Below the pieces are notes generated by a model that made no database searches, had not been told where the DNA came from, and saw only the letters and a list, made by a program, of their open reading frames with translations. From Siphonodentalium dalli (lineage: Eukaryota; Mollusca; Scaphopoda; Gadilida; Siphonodentaliidae): DNA of 64,000 nucleotides. The DNA lies in assembly GCA_032622095.1 (NCBI GenBank), contig CP136069.1:37858194-37922193 (forward strand), in the 5' to 3' direction. Shown here in pieces: positions 51,346-64,000 of this stretch (positions are counted from its first letter, which is position 1; the number at the start of each line of letters is the position of its first letter). The position numbers and the translations under genes are program-made.

Positions 51346-52654
51346 AAAAAGTACAAATTTGAACACGGTGTTTGGGTCCAAAAACAAACAACACCCATGT
51401 ACACGGCATGGAACAGAAAAGAGAATTCAGTGTTGGTATGTTCATGATATGGTAGAAATAAAGAGCGAATGTTACACTTCTGTGCGAGAAATTGAAAACA
51501 CCTGGACAATAGCTGTGACCATGGGAAATATTGTTCAGAGCACATGTAGCTGATATATCCATATGTGGTGTATTTAACAACCTATCTTATACCCTTTTCC
51601 AAATTCCGCAGACAAAATTTCGAAGCTCGAATGGGCCATGTCCGTTTAATTTTAGTGATCTTACAAGTATTTCCTTAACCTAGATATTACATGTTTTGTT
51701 TTAAATCGTGAGGTCCGAACCCATGTATACGTGTACATCTTTGACTACTTTAACCACTTAAACCTGATATATCCTTTTTCTTATCAGCACTATACTCTTT
51801 ACTCTTTACTATATTTTCATGAGAGCAAATCATCACGGGTAGAGGATCGTCAATAAGTTGCATAACTTGTACTCCCAATCCCCTGTTGCCATATCACATG
51901 TATAATTATATCATACTAGAAGGTGACCCGACTTCGTCCGGGCTTTGACCTTGAATTGACCATTTTGAAGGTTAAGGTCAGGTGGGGTCAAACACCAACA
52001 CCGCAAAAATGGTGGAAATCGGCCCAGCGGATACCGGGAAATCGGCCCAGCGGATAGCGAGATACCCTATGCATCAAATTTCGTCCGTAAAAATCCGCCA
52101 GTTTAACCCGATTTGATTTCCACTCAAGTATATAAACGCGCCTCATATACACACGCTCATTAATTATCAAGTTTCAACGTAAAGATAAATTACCATCGGT
52201 GCCCGAGATATCGCCAAGACGTCTGAAACAGTCAAATGCATCGGCCGGTTAAGCGTTAACGTGATCTAACGTTATGACCTCCAACGACGTCATAGGAGTT
52301 ACGCATTGTTTTTATCCTGATGGAAGATAGTACCACTTCTTCTTGATAATTGAGACAGATAACTAAAACGGATACATACGCATTATATATCGTTGGAAAG
52401 AGGGAACACGAAAGATTCTCACAGTGTCATTATTATGACTGGCATTTTATTATTCGCGCTGTTTCGAATCGATTTGTAAGCACCGAACTCAAATGAAAGT
52501 CCCGTAACACAGCGTAAAAACAGATTTGACCTCGGCACGTGAAAAGTTGACCTCGGATCTGAAAATTAATATGCCTATGCCACTTCCCGATCGATAGTAT
52601 CCTCACATACGAAGTTTCATCGAAATCGGGTCGGCCGTTTTCGAGTTCATCGCG

Positions 52655-52655
<1 letters not shown>

Positions 52656-52703
<48 letters not shown>
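52656..52703. repeat. (AC)24 microsatellite, U9
   Basis: 48 bp of AC, the longest in the window. Confidence 0.95.
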
Positions 52704-52706
<3 letters not shown>

Positions 52707-52953
52707 GTCTAACGCCGTGTGTCAATTGGGGTCTTTTGCGTCAAACCTACAACCGGGTTCTACCCTTTCCGCTGTTCCTACCACCTAGAAAATTCGGAAG
52801 TAGACACGGAAGGACAACTGAAGCGTTTTCAGGCAAAAATAAAACCAGTAAGTCAGTCATTTAACTTTGTGTTTTTATAATCATAACTGGGCTCAGGTGT
52901 GACACATGTGTATGACAAATGGGAAAGTCATAAATGGCATCGCGCTTATGTGC

Positions 52954-53485
52954 ACCGCAGTGCAATTGCGCTTCAGTTCAGCGCAAAGTCGCCGCACCGC
53001 AGTGCAATTGCGCTTGAGCGTGGTGCAATGTAGCCGAACCACAGTGCAATTGCGCTTGAGCGTGGTGCAATGTAGCCGAACCGCAGTACAATTGCGCTTG
53101 AGTGCAGCGCAATTTTGCCGCACCGCAGTGCAATTGCGCTTGAGTGCAGCGCAATTTCGCACCAACACAGCGCAATTTCGCTTCAGTGCAGCGCACCACA
53201 GTGCAATTGCGCTTGAGCGTGGTGCAATGTAGCCGAACAACAGTGCAATTGCGCTTGAGCGTGGTGCAATGTAGCCGAACCACAGTGCAATTGCGCTTGA
53301 GCGTGGTGCAATGTAGCCGAACCACAGTGCAATTGCGCTTGATTGCAGCGCAATTTCGCCGCACCGCAGTGCATTTGCGCTTGAGTGCAGCGCAATATCG
53401 CCGCACCACAGCGCAATTGCGCTTCAGTGCAGCGCAATGTCGTCGCACCTCAGTGCAATTGCGCTTCAGTGCAATGCAGCGCAAT
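52954..53485. repeat. 42-bp minisatellite, U9
   Basis: About 532 bp, long-class variants. Confidence 0.9.
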
Positions 53486-54458
53486 CGTGACCACTGTGCA
53501 ATTTTGTCCCTCAGCGCAATAGTCCAAGCGTGTGCATTTGACCGCCGAAACTACGCTGGTACTCGTTCGTTGGTTACAGTGATCTCGCTGTATCGCGTAT
53601 GCACAGCGCAATTTTGCATAATTTTAGCGCAATTTGACTTGAGCAAAGCGCGATTGCACTTGAGTGCAATTGTTCGTAATTAGTTCAGCAGTCAAATGAG
53701 TCTGCGTGCATGGTATGTAGGCATTGTGTGAATTATCATACATATAAATAATGATAACCGTTTTCGCAAAAGATATATGCGAAAATAACACAACGCAAAC
53801 GTGCCTACTTCACAATCAAATTAACCCAGTTAAATAGCCCAGGGTGTGCCCTTTTCCAACGATGCATAGCACGATAGCGTGCTTTATGCCGGTCTTTAGT
53901 TATGGCGTTTTGTAATAACGAGCCTGCCTTTTAGCTGCATTTAATTTCCCTCCAGATAAATTGCTTAACGAATATGCCCCTGTTAGGCTGACGCAGATTC
54001 AATAGATTCCCGTCTCGCAAAGAATTGGCCGCGCAGAAATTTCAGCGGCATATCATTTCGCTCGAGATAACTGATTGAACCAATCTACCCTAATAAGGCG
54101 ACGAGCTTCCAGGTTTTGCATCGCGCGAACGCAATTAGCCGGCTGCTTGCTAATCTGATTCAACATAGGATCGCAGGGTTTTTATTGAAATGTTTTGTCA
54201 CGGTTGGCGTCAGCGAGGTAATTCGATTATATGTCCATCTTAACATGGGTCGACATCGCGGGAGCAGTCAAGATCCGACCTCAACCAAATTTGTTGTCAA
54301 GTTGATGTGGGGGGTTTACATGACCTTGACCTTGACCCTAAAATAACCTTGACCTTTGTTGAAAGACATCTCACTTAAGGGGCTATTTTGCTAGATATGT
54401 GTTGCGATGTACGCGCTTATGTCAATATCCAGAGGCCTCGTATAGCTGTCATTGATAA

Positions 54459-56023
54459 ATATACCGGTATCAAGGAGGCTCCTACAATACTTTAGTCTGT
54501 ATCTGACGAACAGACACATGGGACTACGATATAAACTTAAACTAGACCTCCATAGAGAATAACATAGGAGTTGAGTGAAATTGTGGGTAAAATCGCGATT
54601 TGGAGATGCGCATGTTAACGGAGCTGTTTATTGAATACAATGTGTTCTGTCCGTGTCATACATACCCGACCCGGTGAACTATACAACGTACGCCGAAACC
54701 TGCCATATTCTACATATGAAAGTTTTGTTTCTATTGGCACAATTAGGATCTCGGATACACAATAGTTGATAGGATCACACACCAAAAATGTTAAAAACCA
54801 GACGAGTTATCCAAACGGGCTCAACTGGACTTTTCGTTTTCTATCTATAATTTGAGCTCTCGCGAACCCGTTTGTACGCTGTTTACAATCGGGCTCGCGG
54901 GACAAACGGGCTCGAGCCCGATTAGAAGGTTTAAAGTCTGGAATGTAAGCCCCATTGTAGGCGATTGTTAACTCACACGCACACACACACCACACACACA
55001 CAGACAGATCTTCCAAAATATATAATAGATATTGTACCTTAAGCTATATATTCATGGCACAATAAACTACTATCTATACTTGTATGCCAAAAATAAGTTC
55101 CTCGAGAACCACTATTTTGGCATAGTCAACTCCAAGACATGCGCTATTTATTAACTAGTCACACACTAACGGGCGGGGAGTCCACGTGTATAGATTACTA
55201 AGCTTTTGTGATATCATGTATACTGTATATTTCAATACCTTGAAACAATTAATTATTATCCAGTGAAAATGTTATGCCCTTCAAGTTGATGCGATTATTT
55301 TAAGCACGTATATATGCGTAACTGCTTGTACACATTGTACCAATCATGCATGACATAACTTATTCTCGGGAGAGAGATGTTCTTTGTGATACGAATGGAC
55401 GTCGGACCGTAGTCGGTATATATTCAACATGAGAGATTTGAATATGATTGTTGTATTAAAGTCCGATTTGACATCATAAACTACCATCGGTGCGTTTTCT
55501 GTACCAGAAAATAATCATGAATCCGTTAATAAGAGGTTTCTAGTGGCCACAGATGGAAGCTTAAACAGGTTTTGGATATTTGTCAGCCTAGCAAAAAAAT
55601 CAAATGACAGTCTGTGATAAAGAGCGTCCACGATTTCCTTTCACATAAACAGTAGAGGGTTAAAAGCGTTCTAAATAACATGATCGTATGTGCTCGTTTT
55701 CAGCGTGAACCGGCTGGTTGATTTTGTGGATTTTCCGATTCCTGTGCAATACAAATAATGGTGACTGCAAGTCTTTCTCTTTTGCCAGCTAATCTACAAA
55801 TTACGTCAGGAAATATTTTTTACAAATCTGGTGTCAATCTATATGGATTCTCATTTTGTTTACCGAAATAAAGATGGTGGTATCTCTCCCCTGAATCCGT
55901 TGTAGCAACAAAAATATAAATGTTCCTAATAAACCCATGGAACTGGAACTGGAACTGGAGCGCGTGACCAAAATTCGGAGAACCAACAACTTGTTTAACC
56001 GGAAACGATGGGCGCCCTTGTAA
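54459..56023. repeat. 1,565-bp long-class segment, U9
   Basis: Same borders and length as in U1. Confidence 0.85.
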
Positions 56024-56106
56024 TTTTTACCGTGATTACCCCCCCCCCCCACAATTCGGCACAGACTTTGTAAAAAAATCCAAATTTTCTGCTTACAGGC
56101 AGAATA

Positions 56107-56610
56107 CACTCTTAGAACAAATGTGTATAAATACTACACAAAATGTGTTACATTTGATCTTAAACAAAATTGTATAGAAATGACACATGACATATGATTA
56201 TTAAATATGTCGGTGGAATATCATCAACGTTGAATATTATTGAATATGTGAGTGTATCATAGTTATTAGATGAAATGTGTTCTATTGGAGAAACACAGAA
56301 CAAACAATTGGCAGCAGCTTTAAATTTTGTTATACACTATGTTTGTGCAAAAACTGAACAACACATAATTGTGTAGCACAAAGTTTTAAAGCAGCTGCCA
56401 ATCTTTTATTATGGCAGCTTTTACGAGGTTTATGTCTCAAATAGAAAATATCTCATATATTAAATATAATATACTCACATATTCACTCATATTCAATGTT
56501 GAGAAAATTCCACCGACACATTTATGTCATGTGTCATTTCTACACAATTTTGTTTAAGATCAAATGTAACACATATTGTGTAGTATTTATACACATTTGT
56601 TCTAAGAGTG
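56107..56610. mobile_element. 504-bp TIR element, U9
   Basis: Complete, TA on both sides, same right-arm variant as U8. Confidence 0.85.
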
Positions 56611-56741
56611 TAAGTTACTTGCATTCAATGCCATTGATAATATATATGAATCACGAATACTCAATAATAACTTCCAGAGTAATACGATAAGAATAACCAT
56701 AAACAAAATTATTGGGAACGCTTTCTAGTAATCGGCGTTAA

Positions 56742-57461
56742 CCATTTCATGACGGGAACTGCGCTGGTGCAGTATCAAAGATGCTGTGCCAGTGCATTCT
56801 CTTATATACGCGACTCTCACATAGGGAGCGGCATCGCATATATAAGAGAATTCACTGGCTGTCAATGTAAATAATATTAGGCCAATGCATTATCTTATAC
56901 ATGTACATGTATATACGAGGCTCGGGAGACTCGCATATATGTGACCCGCCATATCAAATCCAGTCGTAAGTCGGGATTTTTTTTACCTTGTGCCAATGCA
57001 TTCTCTTATATATGCGAGTCGACCATAGGTCGACTCGCATATATAAGAGAATGCATTGGCCTAACAATTTTTTATAATTTTTTTTAAATAAATGTTTCTT
57101 ACAATTTTTAGGATATAAAATAAAAAACATCCATTACCCTGCAGGGAGCCCTACACATATATAGAAGCATATAGAAGAGTGTAGTCTACTCATGTTTGTC
57201 TGGGGCTCTGTATGGGTGAAATTATAAAATTGTTAAAGAATACAAGAACAAATTATTAATATTGTAAAAAATTGTTAGGCCAATGCATTCTCTTCTATAT
57301 GCGAGGCGACCTATGGTCGACTCGCATATATAAGAGAATGCATTGGCACAGGGTAAAATAATCCCGACTTTCGACTGGATTTGATATGTGGGTCACATAT
57401 AAGAGAATGCATTTGCACAGGGTTTTCACAAAATTTAAATGAAGCTCCAGTCATGGAAGGG
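56742..57461. mobile_element. piggyBac-like foldback MITE, family A, U9 (720 bp)
   Basis: TTAA at 56738-56741 and 57462-57465. Confidence 0.75.
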
Positions 57462-57577
57462 TTAAATGTGTTTTAAAACAATGGACAACGAGCATAAATG
57501 GATTTTACCCATGCATGGCGATCTGTTTTATTTTTTGGCTGCCCATCCAAAATTCTGAAGTTGTCGTATCTCTTCTC

Positions 57578-58021
57578 GGTCGCCTCGCATATATAAGAGA
57601 ATGCATTGGCCTAACAATTTTTTTACAATTTTAATAATTTGTTCTTGTATTCTTTAACAATTTTATAATTTCACCCACACAGAGCCCCAGACAAACAAGA
57701 GCAGACGACACTTCTATATCTGCTATATATGTGGTGGGGCTCCCTGGCAGGTAATGGATGTTTTTATTTTATGTATTTAAAAAATTGATAAAAAATTGTT
57801 AGGCCAATGCATTCTCTTATATATGCGAGGCGACCTATGGTCGACTCGCATATATAAGAGAATGCATTGGCACAGGGCATAACTATAACCATCACAATGT
57901 GGTCAATGAGCCGGTTCCAATGATATCCATATTTGTATGGTGCTATTGAGACAGACCGAAGATATTTTAGGCTGTTGAAGCTTTATTTGGCCGGTTTTGG
58001 CCGGTTTGTTGGATAAAAGGG
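57578..58021. repeat. Composite foldback C plus family B right half, U9
   Basis: Same structure as U8, but with several small indels between about 57710 and 57790 not found in any other copy. Confidence 0.75.
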
Positions 58022-58025
58022 TTAA

Positions 58026-58714
58026 TTAAAACATATCTAAAACTTTCCTACTGATAGTGAAGGTCATCAACTGCCCCGTTCTTGTAAATGAGAGTTGTGA
58101 AGCTGTGGGAACATATTGATGGAAAATCTCCAGAGGATAAAATCCCATTGAATACATGACATAGGGGTTTACACAATTCCAAGGATGAGCATTGTCGTAT
58201 AATCAGGTTCTGACTCCGTGCATTGTTACAGTGTAGACTGTAACTTTTTGCTGGCCTTGAACATGACATTCTCGATTGCTAACATTGGTTTTTCCAGGCA
58301 CAGGCATGACACGAACGCCGCTGCATAACAAACAACCATCATCGAAATATATACTTGTATCTGGAATTAAGAACAGTAAATTGTAATAGTATACCTCATG
58401 TGACTTGCTCTCGTTCTGGTTGGCTTTAAAATGGACTCTTACTCACTTACAATTGTCTTTCTATTGATAGTAATATACTCAATTCTCACAATCGGATTGA
58501 CTCCTGAAGATATGACCAATATGAAACTCCCTTGTACGTGCAATATCGGCATATCATTAGACTTATTCATTAAAGCCTCTTGGTGGTTTGAGCTCCAACA
58601 TGTACCAAATATTATTCGCTTTTGATTTTTATCCCAGTATCGAAATAGGTCGATACATACTTCAATTACCTTTCTACGGGCATTATATGTCCCAGAAATA
58701 CGCATCGGAGTCAT
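58026..58714 (-). pseudogene. Gene-like region, U10 (stop in exon 2)
   Basis: TGA at 58203-58205. Confidence 0.25.
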
Positions 58715-60025
58715 AAAAAGTACAAATTTGAACACGGTGTTTGGGTCCAAAAACAAACAACACCCATGTACACGGCATGGAACAGAAAAGAGAATTCAGT
58801 GTTGGTATGTTCATGATATGGTAGAAATAAAGAGCGAATGTTACACTTCTGTGCGAGAAATTGAAAACACCTGGACAATAGCTGTGACCATGGGAAATAT
58901 TGTTCAGAGCACATGTAGCTGATATATCCATATGTGGTGTATTTAACAACCTATCTTATACCCTTTTCCAAATTCCGCAGACAAAATTTCGAAGCTCGAA
59001 TGGGCCATGTCCGTTTAATTTTAGTGATCTTACAAGTATTTCCTTAACCTAGATATTACATGTTTTGTTTTAAATCGTGAGGTCCCGAACCCATGTATAC
59101 GTGTACATCTTTGACTACTTTAACCACTTAAACCTGATATATCCTTTTTCTTATCAGCACTATACTCTTTTACTCTTTACTATATTTTCATGAGAGCAAA
59201 TCATCACGGGTAGAGGATCGTCAATAAGTTGCATAACTTGTACTCCCAATCCCCTGTTGCCATATCACATGTATAATTATATCATACTAGAAGGTGACCC
59301 GACTTCGTCCGGGCTTTGACCTTGAATTGACCATTTTGAAGGTTAAGGTCAGGTGGGGTCAAACACCAACACCGCAAAAATGGTGGAAATCGGCCCAGCG
59401 GATACCGGGAAATCGGCCCAGCGGATAGCGAGATACCCTATGCATCAAATTTCGTCCGTAAAAATCCGCCAGTTTAACCCGATTTGATTTCCACTCAAGT
59501 ATATAAACGCGCCTCATATACACACGCTCATTAATTATCAAGTTTCAACGTAAAGATAAATTACCATCGGTGCCCGAGATATCGCCAAGACGTCTGAAAC
59601 AGTCAAATGCATCGGCCGGTTAAGCGTTAACGTGATCTAACGTTATGACCTCCAACGACGTCATAGGAGTTACGCATTGTTTTTATCCTGATGGAAGATA
59701 GTACCACTTCTTCTTGATAATTGAGACAGATAACTAAAACGGATACATACGCATTATATATCGTTGGAAAGAGGGAACACGAAAGATTCTCACAGTGTCA
59801 TTATTATGACTGGCATTTTATTATTCGCGCTGTTTCGAATCGATTTGTAAGCACCGAACTCAAATGAAAGTCCCGTAACACAGCGTAAAAACAGATTTGA
59901 CCTCGGCACGTGAAAAGTTGACCTCGGATCTGAAAATTAATATGCCTATGCCACTTCCCGATCGATAGTATCCTCACATACGAAGTTTCATCGAAATCGG
60001 GTCGGCCGTTTTCGAGTTCATCGCG

Positions 60026-60026
<1 letters not shown>

Positions 60027-60070
<44 letters not shown>
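60027..60070. repeat. (AC)22 microsatellite, U10
   Basis: 44 bp of AC. Confidence 0.95.
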
Positions 60071-60073
<3 letters not shown>

Positions 60074-60320
60074 GTCTAACGCCGTGTGTCAATTGGGGTC
60101 TTTTGCGTCAAACCTACAACCGGGTTCTACCCTTTCCGCTGTTCCTACCACCTAGAAAATTCGGAAGTAGACACGGAAGGACAACTGAAGCGTTTTCAGG
60201 CAAAAATAAAACCAGTAAGTCAGTCATTTAACTTTGTGTTTTTATAATCATAACTGGGCTCAGGTGTGACACATGTGTATGACAAATGGGAAAGTCATAA
60301 ATGGCATCGCGCTTATGTGC

Positions 60321-60852
60321 ACCGCAGTGCAATTGCGCTTCAGTTCAGCGCAAAGTCGCCGCACCGCAGTGCAATTGCGCTTGAGCGTGGTGCAATGTAG
60401 CCGAACCACAGTGCAATTGCGCTTGAGCGTGGTGCAATGTAGCCGAACCGCAGTACAATTGCGCTTGAGTGCAGCGCAATTTTGCCGCACCGCAGTGCAA
60501 TTGCGCTTGAGTGCAGCGCAATTTCGCACCAACACAGCGCAATTTCGCTTCAGTGCAGCGCACCACAGTGCAATTGCGCTTGAGCGTGGTGCAATGTAGC
60601 CGAACAACAGTGCAATTGCGCTTGAGCGTGGTGCAATGTAGCCGAACCACAGTGCAATTGCGCTTGAGCGTGGTGCAATGTAGCCGAACCACAGTGCAAT
60701 TGCGCTTGATTGCAGCGCAATTTCGCCGCACCGCAGTGCATTTGCGCTTGAGTGCAGCGCAATATCGCCGCACCACAGCGCAATTGCGCTTCAGTGCAGC
60801 GCAATGTCGTCGCACCTCAGTGCAATTGCGCTTCAGTGCAATGCAGCGCAAT
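60321..60852. repeat. 42-bp minisatellite, U10
   Basis: About 532 bp, long-class variants. Confidence 0.9.
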
Positions 60853-61825
60853 CGTGACCACTGTGCAATTTTGTCCCTCAGCGCAATAGTCCAAGCGTGT
60901 GCATTTGACCGCCGAAACTACGCTGGTACTCGTTCGTTGGTTACAGTGATCTCGCTGTATCGCGTATGCACAGCGCAATTTTGCATAATTTTAGCGCAAT
61001 TTGACTTGAGCAAAGCGCGATTGCACTTGAGTGCAATTGTTCGTAATTAGTTCAGCAGTCAAATGAGTCTGCGTGCATGGTATGTAGGCATTGTGTGAAT
61101 TATCATACATATAAATAATGATAACCGTTTTCGCAAAAGATATATGCGAAAATAACACAACGCAAACGTGCCTACTTCACAATCAAATTAACCCAGTTAA
61201 ATAGCCCAGGGTGTGCCCTTTTCCAACGATGCATAGCACGATAGCGTGCTTTATGCCGGTCTTTAGTTATGGCGTTTTGTAATAACGAGCCTGCCTTTTA
61301 GCTGCATTTAATTTCCCTCCAGATAAATTGCTTAACGAATATGCCCCTGTTAGGCTGACGCAGATTCAATAGATTCCCGTCTCGCAAAGAATTGGCCGCG
61401 CAGAAATTTCAGCGGCATATCATTTCGCTCGAGATAACTGATTGAACCAATCTACCCTAATAAGGCGACGAGCTTCCAGGTTTTGCATCGCGCGAACGCA
61501 ATTAGCCGGCTGCTTGCTAATCTGATTCAACATAGGATCGCAGGGTTTTTATTGAAATGTTTTGTCACGGTTGGCGTCAGCGAGGTAATTCGATTATATG
61601 TCCATCTTAACATGGGTCGACATCGCGGGAGCAGTCAAGATCCGACCTCAACCAAATTTGTTGTCAAGTTGATGTGGGGGGTTTACATGACCTTGACCTT
61701 GACCCTAAAATAACCTTGACCTTTGTTGAAAGACATCTCACTTAAGGGGCTATTTTGCTAGATATGTGTTGCGATGTACGCGCTTATGTCAATATCCAGA
61801 GGCCTCGTATAGCTGTCATTGATAA

Positions 61826-63390
61826 ATATACCGGTATCAAGGAGGCTCCTACAATACTTTAGTCTGTATCTGACGAACAGACACATGGGACTACGATATA
61901 AACTTAAACTAGACCTCCATAGAGAATAACATAGGAGTTGAGTGAAATTGTGGGTAAAATCGCGATTTGGAGATGCGCATGTTAACGGAGCTGTTTATTG
62001 AATACAATGTGTTCTGTCCGTGTCATACATACCCGACCCGGTGAACTATACAACGTACGCCGAAACCTGCCATATTCTACATATGAAAGTTTTGTTTCTA
62101 TTGGCACAATTAGGATCTCGGATACACAATAGTTGATAGGATCACACACCAAAAATGTTAAAAACCAGACGAGTTATCCAAACGGGCTCAACTGGACTTT
62201 TCGTTTTCTATCTATAATTTGAGCTCTCGCGAACCCGTTTGTACGCTGTTTACAATCGGGCTCGCGGGACAAACGGGCTCGAGCCCGATTAGAAGGTTTA
62301 AAGTCTGGAATGTAAGCCCCATTGTAGGCGATTGTTAACTCACACGCACACACACACCACACACACACAGACAGATCTTCCAAAATATATAATAGATATT
62401 GTACCTTAAGCTATATATTCATGGCACAATAAACTACTATCTATACTTGTATGCCAAAAATAAGTTCCTCGAGAACCACTATTTTGGCATAGTCAACTCC
62501 AAGACATGCGCTATTTATTAACTAGTCACACACTAACGGGCGGGGAGTCCACGTGTATAGATTACTAAGCTTTTGTGATATCATGTATACTGTATATTTC
62601 AATACCTTGAAACAATTAATTATTATCCAGTGAAAATGTTATGCCCTTCAAGTTGATGCGATTATTTTAAGCACGTATATATGCGTAACTGCTTGTACAC
62701 ATTGTACCAATCATGCATGACATAACTTATTCTCGGGAGAGAGATGTTCTTTGTGATACGAATGGACGTCGGACCGTAGTCGGTATATATTCAACATGAG
62801 AGATTTGAATATGATTGTTGTATTAAAGTCCGATTTGACATCATAAACTACCATCGGTGCGTTTTCTGTACCAGAAAATAATCATGAATCCGTTAATAAG
62901 AGGTTTCTAGTGGCCACAGATGGAAGCTTAAACAGGTTTTGGATATTTGTCAGCCTAGCAAAAAAATCAAATGACAGTCTGTGATAAAGAGCGTCCACGA
63001 TTTCCTTTCACATAAACAGTAGAGGGTTAAAAGCGTTCTAAATAACATGATCGTATGTGCTCGTTTTCAGCGTGAACCGGCTGGTTGATTTTGTGGATTT
63101 TCCGATTCCTGTGCAATACAAATAATGGTGACTGCAAGTCTTTCTCTTTTGCCAGCTAATCTACAAATTACGTCAGGAAATATTTTTTACAAATCTGGTG
63201 TCAATCTATATGGATTCTCATTTTGTTTACCGAAATAAAGATGGTGGTATCTCTCCCCTGAATCCGTTGTAGCAACAAAAATATAAATGTTCCTAATAAA
63301 CCCATGGAACTGGAACTGGAACTGGAGCGCGTGACCAAAATTCGGAGAACCAACAACTTGTTTAACCGGAAACGATGGGCGCCCTTGTAA
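61826..63390. repeat. 1,565-bp long-class segment, U10
   Basis: Same borders and length as in U1. Confidence 0.85.
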
Positions 63391-63471
63391 TTTTTACCGT
63401 GATTACCCCCCCCCCACAATTCGGCACAGACTTTGTAAAAAATTCCAAATTTTCTGCTTACAGGCAGAATA

Positions 63472-63975
63472 CACTCTTAGAACAAATGTGTATAAATACT
63501 ACACAAAATGTGTTACATTTGATCTTAAACAAAATTGTATAGAAATGACACATGACATATGATTATTAAATATGTCGGTGGAATATCATCAACGTTGAAT
63601 ATTATTGAATATGTGAGTGTATCATAGTTATTAGATGAAATGTGTTCTATTGGAGAAACACAGAACAAACAATTGGCAGCAGCTTTAAATTTTGTTATAC
63701 ACTATGTTTGTGCAAAAACTGAACAACACATAATTGTGTAGCACAAAGTTTTAAAGCAGCTGCCAATCTTTTATTATGGCAGCTTTTACGAGGTTTATGT
63801 CTCAAATAGAAAATATCTCATATATTAAATATAATATACTCACATATTCACTCATATTCAATGTTGAGAAAATTCCACCGACACATTTATGTCATGTGTC
63901 ATTTCTACACAATTTTGTTTAAGATCAAATGTAACACATATTGTGTAGTATTTATACACATTTGTTCTAAGAGTG
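63472..63975. mobile_element. 504-bp TIR element, U10
   Basis: Complete, TA on both sides (63470-63471 and 63976-63977), same right-arm variant as U8. Confidence 0.85.
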
Positions 63976-64000
63976 TAAGTTACTTGCATTCAATGCCATT

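Larger units (their letters stand above)
50661..58029. repeat. Macrosatellite unit U9 (class L, 7,369 bp)
   Basis: Left end mixes variants of U1 (CTCATACTC near 51067) and U2 (GAATATATGACC near 51137) in one copy, a mosaic. Right end holds the indel cluster described at 57690-57790. Confidence 0.9.
58030..64000. repeat. Macrosatellite unit U10 (class L, cut by window end)
   Basis: Follows the L plan up to just past the 504-bp element. The array continues beyond the window, so total copy number is unknown. Confidence 0.85.

Overview
This 64 kb window looks like eukaryotic, probably invertebrate, nuclear DNA. It is AT-rich and has no dense gene layout and no recognisable conserved protein. It does carry CA microsatellites, minisatellites, terminal-inverted-repeat elements and one region with animal-like splice signals. 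TTAA-flanked piggyBac-like miniature elements, TGACCT-rich stretches and an (AC)n-tailed repeat would fit a mollusc or another marine invertebrate. That assignment is inference, and no gene here proves it.

Layout. Bases 1-782 are single-copy flank. From 783 to the right edge the window is one head-to-tail tandem array of very similar large units. Taking the unit start at the sequence found at 1501, the units are: U1 1501-9091 (7,591 bp), U2 9092-14374 (5,283), U3 14375-22159 (7,785), U4 22160-27442, U5 27443-32725, U6 32726-38008 and U7 38009-43291 (each 5,283), U8 43292-50660 and U9 50661-58029 (each 7,369), and U10 58030-64000 (cut by the window end). There are three structural classes: short (S: U2, U4-U7), long (L: U8, U9, U10) and long with an extra block (L': U1, U3).

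Each unit contains, in order: a degenerate two-exon gene-like region on the minus strand; a diverged interspersed-repeat-like stretch ending in (AC)n; a 42-bp minisatellite; a 0.8 kb non-coding stretch with small hairpins; in long units only, a 1,565-bp segment and a 504-bp TIR element; and a 1.3-2 kb palindrome-rich zone built of piggyBac-like foldback elements with TTAA flanks. L' units also carry a 314-bp block (X) that is otherwise found only at the left edge of the array.

No functional protein-coding gene can be supported. Many overlapping short reading frames recur in every unit, but most are shadows of repeats; those in the minisatellite exist because 42 is a multiple of three and the repeat lacks stop codons. 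The best coding candidate is a 200-codon minus-strand model in U1 with one 86-bp intron. It is interrupted by a stop codon in every other copy.

The main interest is the array itself. Breakpoints of the first duplication, later deletion between hairpins, two haplotypes that switch partners near the minisatellite, and block-wise homogenisation can all be read directly. One cluster of small indels at 57.7-59.2 kb may be an assembly or consensus problem.
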